A DNA stretch of 64,000 nucleotides, from positions 1 to 64,000 of the forward strand of contig JAHFRD010000011.1 in NCBI GenBank assembly GCA_023258975.1. The letters are read 5' to 3'. The stretch's first letter is position 1, and each line of letters begins with the position of its first letter. Both the position numbers and the translations under genes were made by a program. Source of the stretch: Hydrogenophilales bacterium (GTDB lineage Bacteria; Pseudomonadota; Gammaproteobacteria; Burkholderiales; Thiobacillaceae). Below the pieces are notes generated by a model. It did no database searches, was not told the origin of the DNA, and saw nothing but the letters and a program-made list of their open reading frames with translations. Below, one piece after another: positions 30,167 to 39,502 of this stretch.

Positions 30167-33100
30167 TCATTTCCCCGGCAATGGCGCCAGCAGCGCGCGG
30201 ATGTCCGCTTCGCCGAATTTGGCCAGGGCCGCCGCGTCTTCGGAGAGCACGCCGGCCGCCAGAGCGGCTTTCTTTTCCTGCAGGGCGACGATGCGTTCCT
30301 CGATGCTGCCCGCCGCCACCAGTTTGTAGACGAACACCTTCTTCGTCTGGCCGATGCGGTGGGCGCGGTCGGTGGCCTGATTTTCCGCCGCCGGGTTCCA
30401 CCAGGGGTCGAAGTGGATGACGGTATCCGCCGTGGTCAGGTTGAGGCCGACGCCGCCGGCTTTCAGGCTGATGAGGAACACCGGCACCCGGCCGTCCTGG
30501 AAGCGCGTGATGACTTCCTCGCGGTTGCTCGTGTCGCCGGTGAGGCTGACGTGGCCGATGCCGGCGCGGTCCAGCGCCTCGGCGATCAGGGCGAGCATGG
30601 AGGTGAACTGCGAAAACACCAGGACGCGGCGGCCCTCGTCCACCAGTTCCGGCAGCATGTCCATGAGCAGGTCGAGCTTGGCGCGCTCCTTCACCTTGGC
30701 CGCCGCCTGCACGGTCTTGAGCAGGCGCGGGTCGCAACAGACCTGCCTGAGCTTCAGCAGGGCGTCGAGGATGATGATCTGGCTGCGGTTGAAGCCCTTG
30801 GTGGCGATTTCCTGTTGCACCCGTGCGTCCATCGCCGCGCGCACGGTTTCGTACAGGTCGCGCTGGCCACCCTCCAGTTCCACGCTGCGCACGATGATGG
30901 TCTTCGCCGGCAGTTCGCGGGCGACGTCCTCCTTCTTGCGGCGCAGGATGAAGGGGGCGATGCGGCGCGCCAGGAGGTCGCGGCGGAGTGCGTCGCCGCG
31001 TTTCTCGATCGGTGTGCGCCAGGTGCTGGTGAACTGTTTGGTATCGCCGAGGAAGCCGGGCAGGAGGAAGTCGAACTGCGCCCACAGTTCGCCCAGATGG
31101 TTTTCCAATGGCGTGCCGGTGAGGCAGAGGCGGTGCCGCGCCTTGAGCCGGCGCACCACCCCGGCGGCGCGCGCCTTGGCGTTCTTCACCGTCTGCGCCT
31201 CGTCCAGAATCAGGAAGGCATATTCATGGCGCGCCAGTGCCTCCTCGTCACGCCAGAGCAGGGGGTAGGTGGTGAGGCAGACGTCGTGTTGTGGAATCAG
31301 CGGGAAGGCGTCGGCGCGGGCCGGGCCGTGCAGGCTCAACACGCGCAGGTCCGGGGCGCAGCGCAGCGCCTCGCGTTTCCAGTTGAACACCAGGGAAGTG
31401 GGCAGCACCACCAGGGCCGGGCGATCCAGGCGGCCGGCCTGTTTCTCGGCCAGCAGATGGGCCAGGGCCTGCGCGGTCTTGCCCAGGCCCATGTCGTCGG
31501 CCAGGATGCCGGCCAGATTCTGTTCGCGCAGGAATTGCAGCCAGGCCAGGCCTTCGCGCTGGTAGGGACGCAGGTCGAGGTTGAAGCCCGCGGGCACCGC
31601 CACGGCCTTGACGCCTTGCGCCTGTTTCAAGCGCCGCGCCAGATTGAATACTTCGTCGTCGCCCTTGAACTGCCAGCGCGCCTTGTCCGCCAGAAAATCC
31701 AGGCGCGGGGCGTCCAGCCCGGAAACCCGCAGTTCGCCGCCGGCGGGCAGGGTGTCGAACAGGTCGATCAAGGTGCCGGCCAGCGGTTTGATCCGTTCCG
31801 CCATCACCCGCACGCGGTCGCCGGCCGGGGTGTACAGGATCACCGCATCATCGTTCTTGATGGCATTCAACTGCGCAGAATCCAGCCAGCGCGGCTCGCG
31901 CTGGAACAACTCGGCCAGCAGCGGCGCCAGGGACAGGCGTTGGCCGTCAACCAGAATGCCCAGGTTCAGGTTGAACCAACCGTTGCCTTCCTCCTCAAGG
32001 TTCGCCTCCCAGCCTTCGGCTTCCAGAATGTGGTGGCGGAAGTCGCGCGGGAATTCCAGCCGCCAGCCCAAGGCGGCCAGGCGCGGGGCGAGGTCGGCGA
32101 AGAAGCGTTGCCAGTGCAACTCGCTCTCCAGTCCCAGCTTGCCGGCCACTGACACGCCGGAATACATGAAAGTGAAAACCCGGCTCGGCACGGGCGCGAA
32201 GCCCAGGGCGCGCAGTTCCTCCTGGCGCGCCGCTTCCGCCGCTGGATCGCGCGCGATGCGGGCGGCCCGGCCATCGGCCAGGGTGGTGTATTGACGGGTA
32301 TCGTCCGGCGCGATTTCCACCTGCTGTTCGCCCGCGCCGTAGCGGAAGGCGAGGCTGGCGGAATCGTAGGGGCGGCGCTGATAGTCATGGTGCGCGGGAT
32401 AGCCGCGATGCGCGTTCCAGTTTATGAAAGTGTCCGTGGCCAGCTTCAGCACCGGCAGCGGTGGGCCTTCGATCACGGTGATTTCCGCGCCGCTCGCGGG
32501 CCGGGGCAATTCCGGCGCCGCTTCCGCCAGCAGTTCCGCCACCACCGGCAGATCGCCTCGGCCGAGGGCGGGTAGTTCCAGCAAGCGGCGCAGCAGCGCG
32601 GCGTGGGCGCCGCAGTCCAGCGGCCCGGCTTCGCCTTGGTCTTTGTCCACATACCAGGGCGGATCGGTGGGCAGCAGATGGCTGGCGGCGGGCTCGGCCT
32701 TGAGTGTGGCGCGGGTGTGGCCCTGCTGATCTATGTTCCAGTCGAGGCGGGCGGGGCGTGTGTCGCCCGGCCGCAAGGGTAGGCAATGCCAATCCGACGG
32801 CGCGTAATCACGCCCCTTGCTCTCCACCAGCCAGGCGCGGCCGCTGGCGGCGATGGCCGCCAATAGTTCGGCCCCGGCGGCGCCCGCCACGACCTGGTCG
32901 TCGGCGTAATGATGTTTGCCGAGCAGACGGCGCAACTGGCGCAGGATGTCGAGATCGTCGTGTTCCACGAACAGTGGCGGCTCGATCAGGGCGCGTTCGA
33001 TGTTGTCCCAGCGTTTGCCCGAGGGCATGCCACCGTTGATCCGTCCCTTGAACAGCACCAGTTGGGGGCCGCCTTCCCGCGTTGGCGGCACGATGAGGTA

Positions 33101-33526
33101 GTGCAGGGCGTCCTTCGATTTGCCGGGTTTTCGGGTGACGGCGGCGGTGGCCGGGCGCAGCGCCGTCCGGGTAGCCTCGGCCCAGGCGAGGATCGCCTTG
33201 CTCGGCGGTGCCGGCGCCGCGTCGGCCTGGCCGCTATCGCCGCGCCGGGCCAGCGCCGCCACCAGCACCGCGACGCAATGCTTGCAGGCATCTTCAACCG
33301 GGCAGGTGCAATGGGCGTCGATCTGGATGCGGCCGTTGCCCTGGAAAAACGCCACCCGCACCTGATAGGGCAGGCGCGCCGTGCCCCGCACCCGAGCGGT
33401 GATCTCCGCCGCATGAACCACCAGGTCGTGTACCGCGTGGCCATAGGATTGCGCCCTGCGGATGTAGGTGGGGTCGAACCAGCGGGCGATGTCGGCGGGG
33501 CCGTAGCTTTGCGTGAGTGCGGTCAT
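30167..33526 (-). CDS. SNF2-family DEAD/DEAH helicase with SWIM zinc finger
   Basis: The protein has 1119 residues. An N-terminal SWIM-type zinc motif ([12 protein letters not shown]) near residue 65 is followed by a long middle region. The two-lobe SNF2 ATPase has [12 protein letters not shown] near 660, LILDEAQ near 765, [14 protein letters not shown] near 800 and helicase motif VI region [14 protein letters not shown] near 1060. It is related to HepA/RapA-like and archaeal/bacterial SWIM-SNF2 proteins that remodel nucleic-acid-protein complexes. Its ATG overlaps the cobQ stop (ATGA). It therefore lies inside the cobalamin operon despite having no known cobalamin role. Confidence 0.9.
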   Translation of the reverse strand: MTALTQSYGPADIARWFDPTYIRRAQSYGHAVHDLVVHAAEITARVRGTARLPYQVRVAFFQGNGRIQIDAHCTCPVEDACKHCVAVLVAALARRGDSGQADAAPAPPSKAILAWAEATRTALRPATAAVTRKPGKSKDALHYLIVPPTREGGPQLVLFKGRINGGMPSGKRWDNIERALIEPPLFVEHDDLDILRQLRRLLGKHHYADDQVVAGAAGAELLAAIAASGRAWLVESKGRDYAPSDWHCLPLRPGDTRPARLDWNIDQQGHTRATLKAEPAASHLLPTDPPWYVDKDQGEAGPLDCGAHAALLRRLLELPALGRGDLPVVAELLAEAAPELPRPASGAEITVIEGPPLPVLKLATDTFINWNAHRGYPAHHDYQRRPYDSASLAFRYGAGEQQVEIAPDDTRQYTTLADGRAARIARDPAAEAARQEELRALGFAPVPSRVFTFMYSGVSVAGKLGLESELHWQRFFADLAPRLAALGWRLEFPRDFRHHILEAEGWEANLEEEGNGWFNLNLGILVDGQRLSLAPLLAELFQREPRWLDSAQLNAIKNDDAVILYTPAGDRVRVMAERIKPLAGTLIDLFDTLPAGGELRVSGLDAPRLDFLADKARWQFKGDDEVFNLARRLKQAQGVKAVAVPAGFNLDLRPYQREGLAWLQFLREQNLAGILADDMGLGKTAQALAHLLAEKQAGRLDRPALVVLPTSLVFNWKREALRCAPDLRVLSLHGPARADAFPLIPQHDVCLTTYPLLWRDEEALARHEYAFLILDEAQTVKNAKARAAGVVRRLKARHRLCLTGTPLENHLGELWAQFDFLLPGFLGDTKQFTSTWRTPIEKRGDALRRDLLARRIAPFILRRKKEDVARELPAKTIIVRSVELEGGQRDLYETVRAAMDARVQQEIATKGFNRSQIIILDALLKLRQVCCDPRLLKTVQAAAKVKERAKLDLLMDMLPELVDEGRRVLVFSQFTSMLALIAEALDRAGIGHVSLTGDTSNREEVITRFQDGRVPVFLISLKAGGVGLNLTTADTVIHFDPWWNPAAENQATDRAHRIGQTKKVFVYKLVAAGSIEERIVALQEKKAALAAGVLSEDAAALAKFGEADIRALLAPLPGK

Positions 33527-34989
33527 GACAGCAAATGGAGCAGGGTTGAGGTGTCGAGATGATTTTCCACGGCGTCGGCCAGGCGGTCGATGGCGGCTTC
33601 GTGGAGAGCGTGGATGTCCGGCGCGCGGGATTCCCACAAACCCGCCCAGGCCAGCAGCGCGTCGGCGGCGGCGGGGGTGTCGAAGAGGCCGTGTAGATAG
33701 GTGCCGGCGACCTGGCCATCAGCGGCGAGCGCGCCGTCGGGGCTGCCGTTCAACCAGGCCAGCGGCCGTTGCAGCGCCGCGCCGGTGCTGACACCGGCAT
33801 GGATTTCGTAGCCGGAGATCAGCGCGTCGTCGAACGCCAGCCGCCCCGTCACATTGCGCAACTGCTTGTCTGCCGCCAGCGTGGTTTCCATATCCAGCCA
33901 GCCCAAGCCCGCGCTGGAACCGGGCGCGCCTTCGATGCCCAGCGGGTCGTGGATCGCACGGCCCAACATCTGGAAACCGCCGCAGATGCCCAGCAGCTTG
34001 CCGCCATAGCGTAGATGTTTGTTCAGGTGCGCGGCCCAACCCCGCTCGCGCAGGGCGTCCAGATCGGCGCGCACCGATTTCGAGCCGGGCAGGACGATCA
34101 GGTCGGCCGGTGGCGGCGCCTCGTCCAGACCGATAAAACGGAAATCCACACCGGGATGCAGGCGCAGGGCGTCGAAATCGGTGTGGTTGGAAATGCGCGG
34201 CAGGACGGGGACGAGGATGCGAAACCGTCTCTGTAGCGCCGGCGTCCCGCCGGCCATCGCTGCCACGGCCGGTAACGCATCTTCCGCCTCCAGATGCAGC
34301 CCGTGCAGATACGGCAACACCCCCAACACCGGCTTGCCGGTTTCCCGTTCCAGCCAGTCCAGGCCGTCTTGCAGCAGGCCGAGGTCGCCGCGAAAGCGGT
34401 TGATGACGAAACCTTTCACCCGCGTCCGTTCCGATTCCGACAACAGCGCCAGGGTGCCGACGATGTGAGCGAAGACGCCGCCCCGGTCGATGTCGGCGAT
34501 CAGGATCACCGGGCAATCCACCGCCTCGGCGAAGCCCATGTTGGCGATGTCGCCGGCGCGCAGATTGATCTCCGCCGGGCTGCCGGCGCCCTCGACGATG
34601 AGGACGTCGTATTGCCCGGACAGGCGCGCGAAGGAGTCCAGCACCGCCGCCTTCGCCACCTGCTTGTAGTCGTGATAAGCCGCCGCCTCCATATTCGTCA
34701 CCGCGCGGCCTTGCAGGATGACCTGGCAACCGGTGTCGGAATTGGGTTTGAGCAACACCGGGTTCATGTCGCTGTGCGGCGCCAGGCCGCAGGCTTGCGC
34801 CTGCACCGCCTGGGCGCGGCCGATCTCTCCTCCATTCGCCGTCACCGCGCTGTTCAACGCCATGTTCTGCGGCTTGAACGGCGCCACCTTTACGCCGCGC
34901 CGCTTCAGCCAGCGGCACAACGCCGTCACCAGCGCGCTCTTGCCGGCGTCCGAGGTGCAGCCCTGGATCATGAGCACGCGAGCGCTCAT
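33523..34989 (-). CDS. cobQ: Cobyric acid synthase, with in-frame REP-A insert
   Basis: The 488-residue glutamine amidotransferase amidates four side chains of the corrin. The N-terminal dethiobiotin-synthetase-like domain ([20 protein letters not shown], then [11 protein letters not shown]) precedes the amidotransferase domain with nucleophile [12 protein letters not shown] near residue 335. At residues 245-252 (AGGTPALQ), just before [19 protein letters not shown], a REP-A half-element is inserted in frame in the interdomain region. The start overlaps the stop of vapC (ATGA). Confidence 0.93.
   Translation of the reverse strand: MSARVLMIQGCTSDAGKSALVTALCRWLKRRGVKVAPFKPQNMALNSAVTANGGEIGRAQAVQAQACGLAPHSDMNPVLLKPNSDTGCQVILQGRAVTNMEAAAYHDYKQVAKAAVLDSFARLSGQYDVLIVEGAGSPAEINLRAGDIANMGFAEAVDCPVILIADIDRGGVFAHIVGTLALLSESERTRVKGFVINRFRGDLGLLQDGLDWLERETGKPVLGVLPYLHGLHLEAEDALPAVAAMAGGTPALQRRFRILVPVLPRISNHTDFDALRLHPGVDFRFIGLDEAPPPADLIVLPGSKSVRADLDALRERGWAAHLNKHLRYGGKLLGICGGFQMLGRAIHDPLGIEGAPGSSAGLGWLDMETTLAADKQLRNVTGRLAFDDALISGYEIHAGVSTGAALQRPLAWLNGSPDGALAADGQVAGTYLHGLFDTPAAADALLAWAGLWESRAPDIHALHEAAIDRLADAVENHLDTSTLLHLLS
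34232..34256. repeat. REP-A half-element inside cobQ
   Basis: TGTAGCGCCGGCGTCCCGCC followed by GGCCA. It differs from the copy at 6881 by one base and is in frame with cobQ. Confidence 0.8.
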
Positions 34990-35402
34990 GTCGCGGGATG
35001 CACCCAGTTTTCGACTTTCAAGCCCGAGAAATCCTTGAAATCGCCTTCGTTGTTGGTGATCAGGGTGGCATCCAGGCTGATGCAATGCGCGGCGATCAGG
35101 CGGTCAAGCGCATCGCGGCGGCGGTCGCGGACGGCGGCGGCGAGGATGCCGTACTTCTCCGCCGCGACCTGATCGAAGGGCAGCGAAGGTACGCGCGTCA
35201 GCAAGCGGCGCAACGAGTGTTCCGCCGCGAGACGATCCGGGTCATGCGTCGGGTAGCGTTCGATGCCGTGGCGCAACTCCGCGAAAGTGACGACCGACAT
35301 CGCCAGGTCGCCAGCGGACGTATTGCGAAAGCGTTCGATCAGGTGCGGTGGATGCACTTCCATCAGGTGGATGCAGATATTGGTGTCGAGCAGGTAGTGC
35401 AC
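34986..35402 (-). CDS. vapC: VapC family PIN-domain ribonuclease toxin
   Basis: The 138-residue PIN-domain endoribonuclease has its acidic metal site in [11 protein letters not shown] (Asp6) near the start, then FAELRHGIE (Glu near 43) and [10 protein letters not shown] (Asp near 98). Family members cleave tRNA or rRNA when unopposed by VapB. The gene follows vapB by three bases, and its TGA overlaps the cobQ ATG, so toxin and cobyric acid synthase are translationally coupled. Confidence 0.93.
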   Translation of the reverse strand: MHYLLDTNICIHLMEVHPPHLIERFRNTSAGDLAMSVVTFAELRHGIERYPTHDPDRLAAEHSLRRLLTRVPSLPFDQVAAEKYGILAAAVRDRRRDALDRLIAAHCISLDATLITNNEGDFKDFSGLKVENWVHPAT

Positions 35403-35405
35403 CGA

Positions 35406-35669
35406 TCATTCCTCCTTATCGACCTGCCCGAACCCGCTCCAGTCGCGTTCTTTCTGTTCGTGGAATTCACGTCCTTCGGCCATGAATCCTTTCGGGAAGG
35501 AGGCAAAAATCTCCATCAAATCCTCCAGTGTTTCCTTCTGCACCGGCCGCACCACCAGCGTGTTACCAACTTGTTCGATCTCGATTTCCTGCCCGGCCTT
35601 GATGATGGCCAGTTCTTTGGGAATACGCACGGCAAGTGAATTGCCGCTCTTGAATGCACGGGTCAGCAT
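35406..35669 (-). CDS. vapB: VapB family AbrB-type antitoxin
   Basis: The 87-residue protein has an N-terminal SpoVT/AbrB swapped-hairpin DNA-binding domain (MLTRAFKSGNSLAVRIPKEL) and a C-terminal toxin-binding tail. It neutralises VapC and represses its own promoter. The start at 35669 is chosen at the family N-terminus; the frame extends upstream without similarity. A clear AT-rich operator lies 19 bp upstream. Confidence 0.92.
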   Translation of the reverse strand: MLTRAFKSGNSLAVRIPKELAIIKAGQEIEIEQVGNTLVVRPVQKETLEDLMEIFASFPKGFMAEGREFHEQKERDWSGFGQVDKEE

Positions 35670-35687
35670 GAGGTTCTCCAGGGAGTG

Positions 35688-35706
35688 TGTATATACGGGA
35701 TATACA
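35688..35706. promoter_or_regulatory. vapBC operator
   Basis: Perfect inverted repeat TGTATAT-N5-ATATACA in otherwise GC-rich sequence, 19 bp upstream of vapB. Its position and AT content fit a VapB/VapBC autorepression site overlapping a promoter. Confidence 0.7.
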
Positions 35707-35724
35707 TGATCGGGCCGGGTAGGG

Positions 35725-36702
35725 TCAAGGCCTGAGGTGGGCCAGCGCGGCATCCAGCCGCGCCCACTCCGACGCATTTTTCGGCAGGCCGAAACGCAGG
35801 CTGGCGGGGTGCTCGAACCGGCGGGTGAGGATGCCGCGCCGTGCCAGGGCGGCGTGAATCTCGCCGGCGCGCGCGGTTTCCACGCGCTGGAACAAAGCGC
35901 AGCCGCCGTCAGGCGGCAGGCCGTGATGCGCCAGAACATCGGCCAGGCGCGCGCCGGCCGCGATCAGCTTCGGCCGGGCGGCGGCTTGCCAGGCGGCATC
36001 GCGCAGCGCCAGGGTGGCGACGTGGCGCGCGGGGCCGCACACGGCCCACGGCCCGAGCAGGTCGCGCAGGCGTTCCAGCAAGGCGGCTTCCGCCAGCACG
36101 AAGCCGACCCGCGCGCCGGCCAGGCCGAAGAACTTGCCCAGGGAGCGCAGCACGATGAGGCCGGGTTGATGGCTGTGCGCCGCCAGGCTGGATTCCGGCG
36201 TTGCGTCCATGAACGCCTCGTCCACCACCAGCCATCCGCCGAGTCGCGCGCGCCATTCAAGCAGGATCGCCGGCGCATAGGTTCGGCCGCTGGGGTTGTT
36301 GGGGTGGATGAGGACGAGGACGTCGAGGCCATCGAGGAGATCGCGGTCATCGAGCGCCGCGCCGACCGCCACCACTTCATGCCCCGCCTGTCGCCAGGCA
36401 TGGGCGTGCTCCGCGTAGCCCGGCGCCACCACACCCACCCGGCAGGGTGGGCGCAGACGCGGCAGCACCTGGATGGCCGCCTGCGAGCCGGCCACCGGGA
36501 GCAGGTGTCGCGCGCCGTAGCAGGCGCGCGCCGCCTCCATCAGTCCGTCGTCATCTTCCGGCAGGCGCGTCCAGGTTTCGGCTGGAATGGAGGGAACCGG
36601 CCAGCCATCGGGGTTGATGCCGGTGGACAGGTCGAGCCAGTCGGCGAGCGGAATGCCGTATTGCCTTGCCGCCGCGCGCAGGCGTCCGCCGTGTTCAAGC
36701 AA
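35725..36702 (-). CDS. cobD: Threonine-phosphate decarboxylase (aminopropanol arm)
   Basis: The 325-residue PLP-dependent fold type I enzyme makes (R)-1-amino-2-propanol phosphate for the corrinoid. DLSTGINPDGWP near residue 25, HPNNPSGRTY near 153, VVDEAFMD and the PLP-lysine segment LRSLGKFFGLAGAR near 205 are intact. The start overlaps the end of cbiB by 8 bp. Naming differs between organisms (cobD in Salmonella, cobC in Pseudomonas). Confidence 0.92.
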   Translation of the reverse strand: MLEHGGRLRAAARQYGIPLADWLDLSTGINPDGWPVPSIPAETWTRLPEDDDGLMEAARACYGARHLLPVAGSQAAIQVLPRLRPPCRVGVVAPGYAEHAHAWRQAGHEVVAVGAALDDRDLLDGLDVLVLIHPNNPSGRTYAPAILLEWRARLGGWLVVDEAFMDATPESSLAAHSHQPGLIVLRSLGKFFGLAGARVGFVLAEAALLERLRDLLGPWAVCGPARHVATLALRDAAWQAAARPKLIAAGARLADVLAHHGLPPDGGCALFQRVETARAGEIHAALARRGILTRRFEHPASLRFGLPKNASEWARLDAALAHLRP

Positions 36703-37651
36703 GGAGGTTTTCCCACAAGAAATCCAGGATGGTGGGTAGGAGCGGGCTTGCCCGCGATAGCCCCCACCAGACCGCCGCGCCTGCTCCGATCAGTGCAAGC
36801 CAGAGCAGCACGCCGTGGCGCACCAGGGCCAGCGCGCGTTCGATGTCCTGCGTCGCGGGTGGCTCCCCCGTGCCCAGCGGCGGTCGTTCGTGCCATTCGC
36901 CCTGATAACGGGCGGCCCCGCCCAGGCGGATGCCCAGCGCGCCGGCGCCGGCCGCCATCACCGGCCCGGCATTGGGGCTGTCCCAGGCGGGCGCCTGCTC
37001 GCGCCAGCAATCCAGTGCCTGCCGGGTATGGCCGAGGAGGGCGTAGGTGAGCGCGGTCAGGCGCGCCGGGACGATGCCCAGCATGTCGTCCAGCTTCGCG
37101 GCCGCCCAGCCGAATTCGAGATAGCGCGGGGTTTTGTAGCCCCAGGTGGCATCCAGCGTGTTGGCCAGGCGGTAGAGAATGGCCCCCGGCGCGCCGGCGA
37201 CGAGAAACCAGAACAGCGCGCCGAAAACGCCATCGCTGCCGTTTTCCAGCGTGCTTTCGCAAGCCGCCGGCGCAATTTCCAGGCTCCCGGCATCGCGACT
37301 GACGATGCGCGCGGTAGCCAGACGCGCCGCCGCCTCGTCGCCGCTGCGCAAGGCGGCGATGATGGGACGGACATGGTCGTGCAGGCTGCGGTGGCCGATG
37401 GCGAAAACCAGCGCGAGGAGAGAAAACCCCGCGCCCCAATGATCCGGCAGCGTGGCCAATTCGGCGGCGATCCAGGTTGGCGGCAACAGCAACAGGGCCG
37501 TCAGCAACACGCCGCGCGGGCGATCCGGCGCATACAGCCGCCGCTCCAGCCAGGCCGCCATCCGGCCGAAACCCGCCAGCGGATGCCAGCGGCGCGGCTC
37601 GCCCAGCAGCCAGTCGAGGAGGATGGCCAGAGCCATCAGGAACGCCGTCAT
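36695..37651 (-). CDS. cbiB: Adenosylcobinamide-phosphate synthase
   Basis: The 318-residue membrane enzyme attaches aminopropanol phosphate to adenosylcobyric acid. DWLLGEPRRWHPLAGFGRM near residue 13 and ESTLENGSDGVFGALFW near 132 are family hallmarks. Residues 298-305 of the C-terminal tail (GLSRASPLL) are encoded by a REP-B half-element. The protein therefore ends with repeat-derived residues. Confidence 0.93.
   Translation of the reverse strand: MTAFLMALAILLDWLLGEPRRWHPLAGFGRMAAWLERRLYAPDRPRGVLLTALLLLPPTWIAAELATLPDHWGAGFSLLALVFAIGHRSLHDHVRPIIAALRSGDEAAARLATARIVSRDAGSLEIAPAACESTLENGSDGVFGALFWFLVAGAPGAILYRLANTLDATWGYKTPRYLEFGWAAAKLDDMLGIVPARLTALTYALLGHTRQALDCWREQAPAWDSPNAGPVMAAGAGALGIRLGGAARYQGEWHERPPLGTGEPPATQDIERALALVRHGVLLWLALIGAGAAVWWGLSRASPLLPTILDFLWENLLA
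36736..36760. repeat. REP-B half-element in the 3' end of cbiB
   Basis: GTAGGAGCGGGCTTGCCCGC and four more family bases, in frame within the last 20 codons of cbiB. No inverted partner is present. Confidence 0.85.
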
Positions 37652-37660
37652 GGCCGGCGG

Positions 37661-37792
37661 TTACCCCTTCAGGCCGGGAAACAAGGTGCGCGGGCCGTCC
37701 GGATCGGAAATCGCGCGAGCGCGGCGGGCGTGAAAACGAAAGAACAGTGCGAGGCCCGTCGCGGCGAGGAGGGCAAAAATGGCGATCAACAT
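37661..37792 (-). CDS. Small single-span membrane protein ahead of cbiB
   Basis: A 43-residue frame begins MLIAIFALLAATGLALFF, a single predicted membrane helix, followed by a basic stretch (RFHARRARA) and a short polar tail ending FPGLKG. A good Shine-Dalgarno sequence (AAGGAG, six bases before the ATG) and a 9-bp gap to cbiB indicate a real first gene of the cobalamin operon. The function is unknown. Confidence 0.65.
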   Translation of the reverse strand: MLIAIFALLAATGLALFFRFHARRARAISDPDGPRTLFPGLKG

Positions 37793-37832
37793 GGTCAACT
37801 CCTTTGGGAAAAAAACGATTCAAAAAAATGCG

Positions 37833-37865
37833 CGGTGCGGCATCCCATAGAATGCCGCACCGCGT
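37833..37865. promoter_or_regulatory. Inverted repeat in the cbiB/btuF divergent promoter region
   Basis: Arms GCGGTGCGGCAT and ATGCCGCACCGC flank 8 bp between the divergent 43-aa ORF/cbiB operon and btuF. It could be an operator or a transcript hairpin. It does not match a cobalamin riboswitch. Confidence 0.5.
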
Positions 37866-37881
37866 TCATGACGAGACCCGC

Positions 37882-38844
37882 ATGTACCCTTTTCGCGTTC
37901 TCCCGCTTGCATTGGGGCTGATCTGCCTGATCGCCACAGCCAGGGCCGAAGTCTCCCTCCAGGACGACACCGGCGCCACGATCCGCTTGCCCGCAGCCGC
38001 CCGGCGCATCGTCAGCCTGGCGCCGCACATCACGGAAAACCTGTACGCCGCTGGGGCCGGGGCGCGGCTGGTCGGGGCGGTGGACTACAGCGATTATCCC
38101 GACGCGGCGAATCGCATTCCCCGCGTCGGCGGCTACTCGCGCCCCGATCTGGAGGCCATCGTCGCGCTCAAGCCCGACCTGGTGCTGACCTGGCAAAGCG
38201 GCAATGCCGACGCCGTTGTGTCCAGGCTGAAATCGCTGGGCCTCACCGTCTATCAATCGCAACCCGACCGTCTGGAAGACATTCCGGCCGGCATCGAAAA
38301 AATGGGGCGTCTGGCCGGCACGGAAGCCGTCGCGAACAAGGTGGCGGCGGATTTTCGCCTGCGTCTGGCGAACTTGCGCAAGCAATACGCCGCTCGCGCC
38401 AGCGTGCCGGTGTTCTACCAAGTCTGGCATCGCCCGCTGTTGACCGTGGGTGGCGACCAGATCATCAGCGACGTGATCCGTCTGTGCGGCGGCGCGAATG
38501 TGTTCGCGGCACTTCCGGACAAGGCGCCGGGCGTCAGCGTCGAGGCAGTGCTCGCCGCCAACCCGGAGGCCATCGTCGCCAGCGGCATGGGCCGGCCTTC
38601 CGCCGAGCCGCCTCAAGGAAAGCCCGCGCCCCCTCGGGGGGCAGCGAACGCAGTGAGCGTGGGGGCTCAACAAGCCACGCCGGTCGGTCTGGAGGATTGG
38701 CACAAATGGAAACAGATGCGGGCGGTGTCGCGCGGCAATCTGTTCTTCGTGCCGTCCGACCTCATGCAGCGCCCCACCCCGCGCCTGCTCGACGGCGCCG
38801 AACAACTCTGCCGGCATCTGGAGACGGCGCGCGGGCGACGCTGA
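37882..38844 (+). CDS. btuF: Cobalamin periplasmic binding protein, with in-frame 40-nt repeat
   Basis: The 320-residue periplasmic protein has a signal peptide (MYPFRVLPLALGLICLIATA, cleavage after ARA) and the BtuF/FecB fold: RRIVSLAPHITENLYAAG near residue 35, VDYSDYP, and LKPDLVLTWQSGN near 93. It delivers cobalamin to BtuCD (39503-41555). Residues about 249-262 (PPRGAANAVSVG) are encoded by a 40-nt repeat that also occurs inside btuD, so a lobe-2 loop is extended. Confidence 0.9.
   Translation: MYPFRVLPLALGLICLIATARAEVSLQDDTGATIRLPAAARRIVSLAPHITENLYAAGAGARLVGAVDYSDYPDAANRIPRVGGYSRPDLEAIVALKPDLVLTWQSGNADAVVSRLKSLGLTVYQSQPDRLEDIPAGIEKMGRLAGTEAVANKVAADFRLRLANLRKQYAARASVPVFYQVWHRPLLTVGGDQIISDVIRLCGGANVFAALPDKAPGVSVEAVLAANPEAIVASGMGRPSAEPPQGKPAPPRGAANAVSVGAQQATPVGLEDWHKWKQMRAVSRGNLFFVPSDLMQRPTPRLLDGAEQLCRHLETARGRR
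38626..38665. repeat. 40-nt repeat, copy 1, inside btuF
   Basis: Identical over 40 nt to the inverse strand of 39930-39969 in btuD. It contains a CCCCCTCGGGGGG core palindrome. In btuF it is read as APPRGAANAVSVG. Confidence 0.93.
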
Positions 38845-38888
38845 GGCGTGGCTGCGCCGCGTTGTTTTGTCGTCTGCCGCCGCACTCC

Positions 38889-39209
38889 TCACGCCTTGCC
38901 CTCATACGTTTCCGGCCAGTTTTCCACGGCACCGGCATCCCGCGCGTGGTGCAGTACCCGCGCAATGGTGATTCCCGCCGTGTCGGCGAAGTAAAACAGG
39001 ATATAGCGGGTGCTGGTAGGCCAACTCCGCAGGCCAGCCGCAAGCTCGGGCCGCTTCCGTCCCATGCCCGGATGAATCAGCAGAAGACGTGCTTCGCGGT
39101 CTATGGCTTCGATGATTCGATCCGCTGCTTCGGGGTTGTCGGGTGCGATATAGAGCCAGGCATCGAGAAGATCGTTTTCGGCGCTGTCGGCATAGCGCAG
39201 GGTACTCAT
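38889..39209 (-). CDS. parE: RelE/ParE family toxin
   Basis: The 106-residue ParE/RelE-fold protein has LRYADSAENDLLDAWLYI at the N-terminus and IARVLHHARDAG near the C-terminus. ParE proteins target DNA gyrase, while RelE homologues cut mRNA; this sequence fits the ParE side better. Its ATG overlaps the parD stop (TGATG). Confidence 0.88.
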   Translation of the reverse strand: MSTLRYADSAENDLLDAWLYIAPDNPEAADRIIEAIDREARLLLIHPGMGRKRPELAAGLRSWPTSTRYILFYFADTAGITIARVLHHARDAGAVENWPETYEGKA

Positions 39210-39484
39210 CAGCTGGCTTCCGCCCGCTTGGCGAGCGCCGCCCGGCCGCGTTGTTTGATTGACTCGATGTCGATTTCCCTGGCCTTTCCCGCTTTGATGT
39301 CGGCGACACCCTGGTCGATGTCTGCCTGGAGGGCCACCAGGGATGCCGAACGAACCTGCTGGTAGGCCTCGAACAAGCGCAGCGCTTCGCGTATGACTTC
39401 GCTGGCGGAGCCATAAAGGCCGGATTCGACATGGCGGCGTACCCGATTTTCGAGTTCGGGCGGGAGAGAAACATTGAGGGACAT
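39209..39484 (-). CDS. parD: ParD-like ribbon-helix-helix antitoxin
   Basis: The 91-residue protein has an N-terminal ribbon-helix-helix (MSLNVSLPPELENRVRRHVE, then SASEVIREALRLFE) and a C-terminal toxin-binding tail. The start at 39484 is preferred because GGAG lies six bases upstream; an ATG four codons earlier is weaker. It begins 18 bp after the btuD stop, so the module may be co-transcribed with btuCD. Confidence 0.88.
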   Translation of the reverse strand: MSLNVSLPPELENRVRRHVESGLYGSASEVIREALRLFEAYQQVRSASLVALQADIDQGVADIKAGKAREIDIESIKQRGRAALAKRAEAS

Positions 39485-39502
39485 GGCGGGCTCCATGAAA
39501 TG

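Noticed and set aside
33527-33637. Extended start of the SNF2 helicase upstream of 33526
   Set aside because: It would overlap the cobQ end with no conserved residues; the ATGA junction at 33526 is the natural start.
37833-37865. Hairpin between btuF and the cbiB operon as a second cobalamin riboswitch
   Set aside because: None of the conserved B12-box elements is present; the gap is too short for an aptamer.
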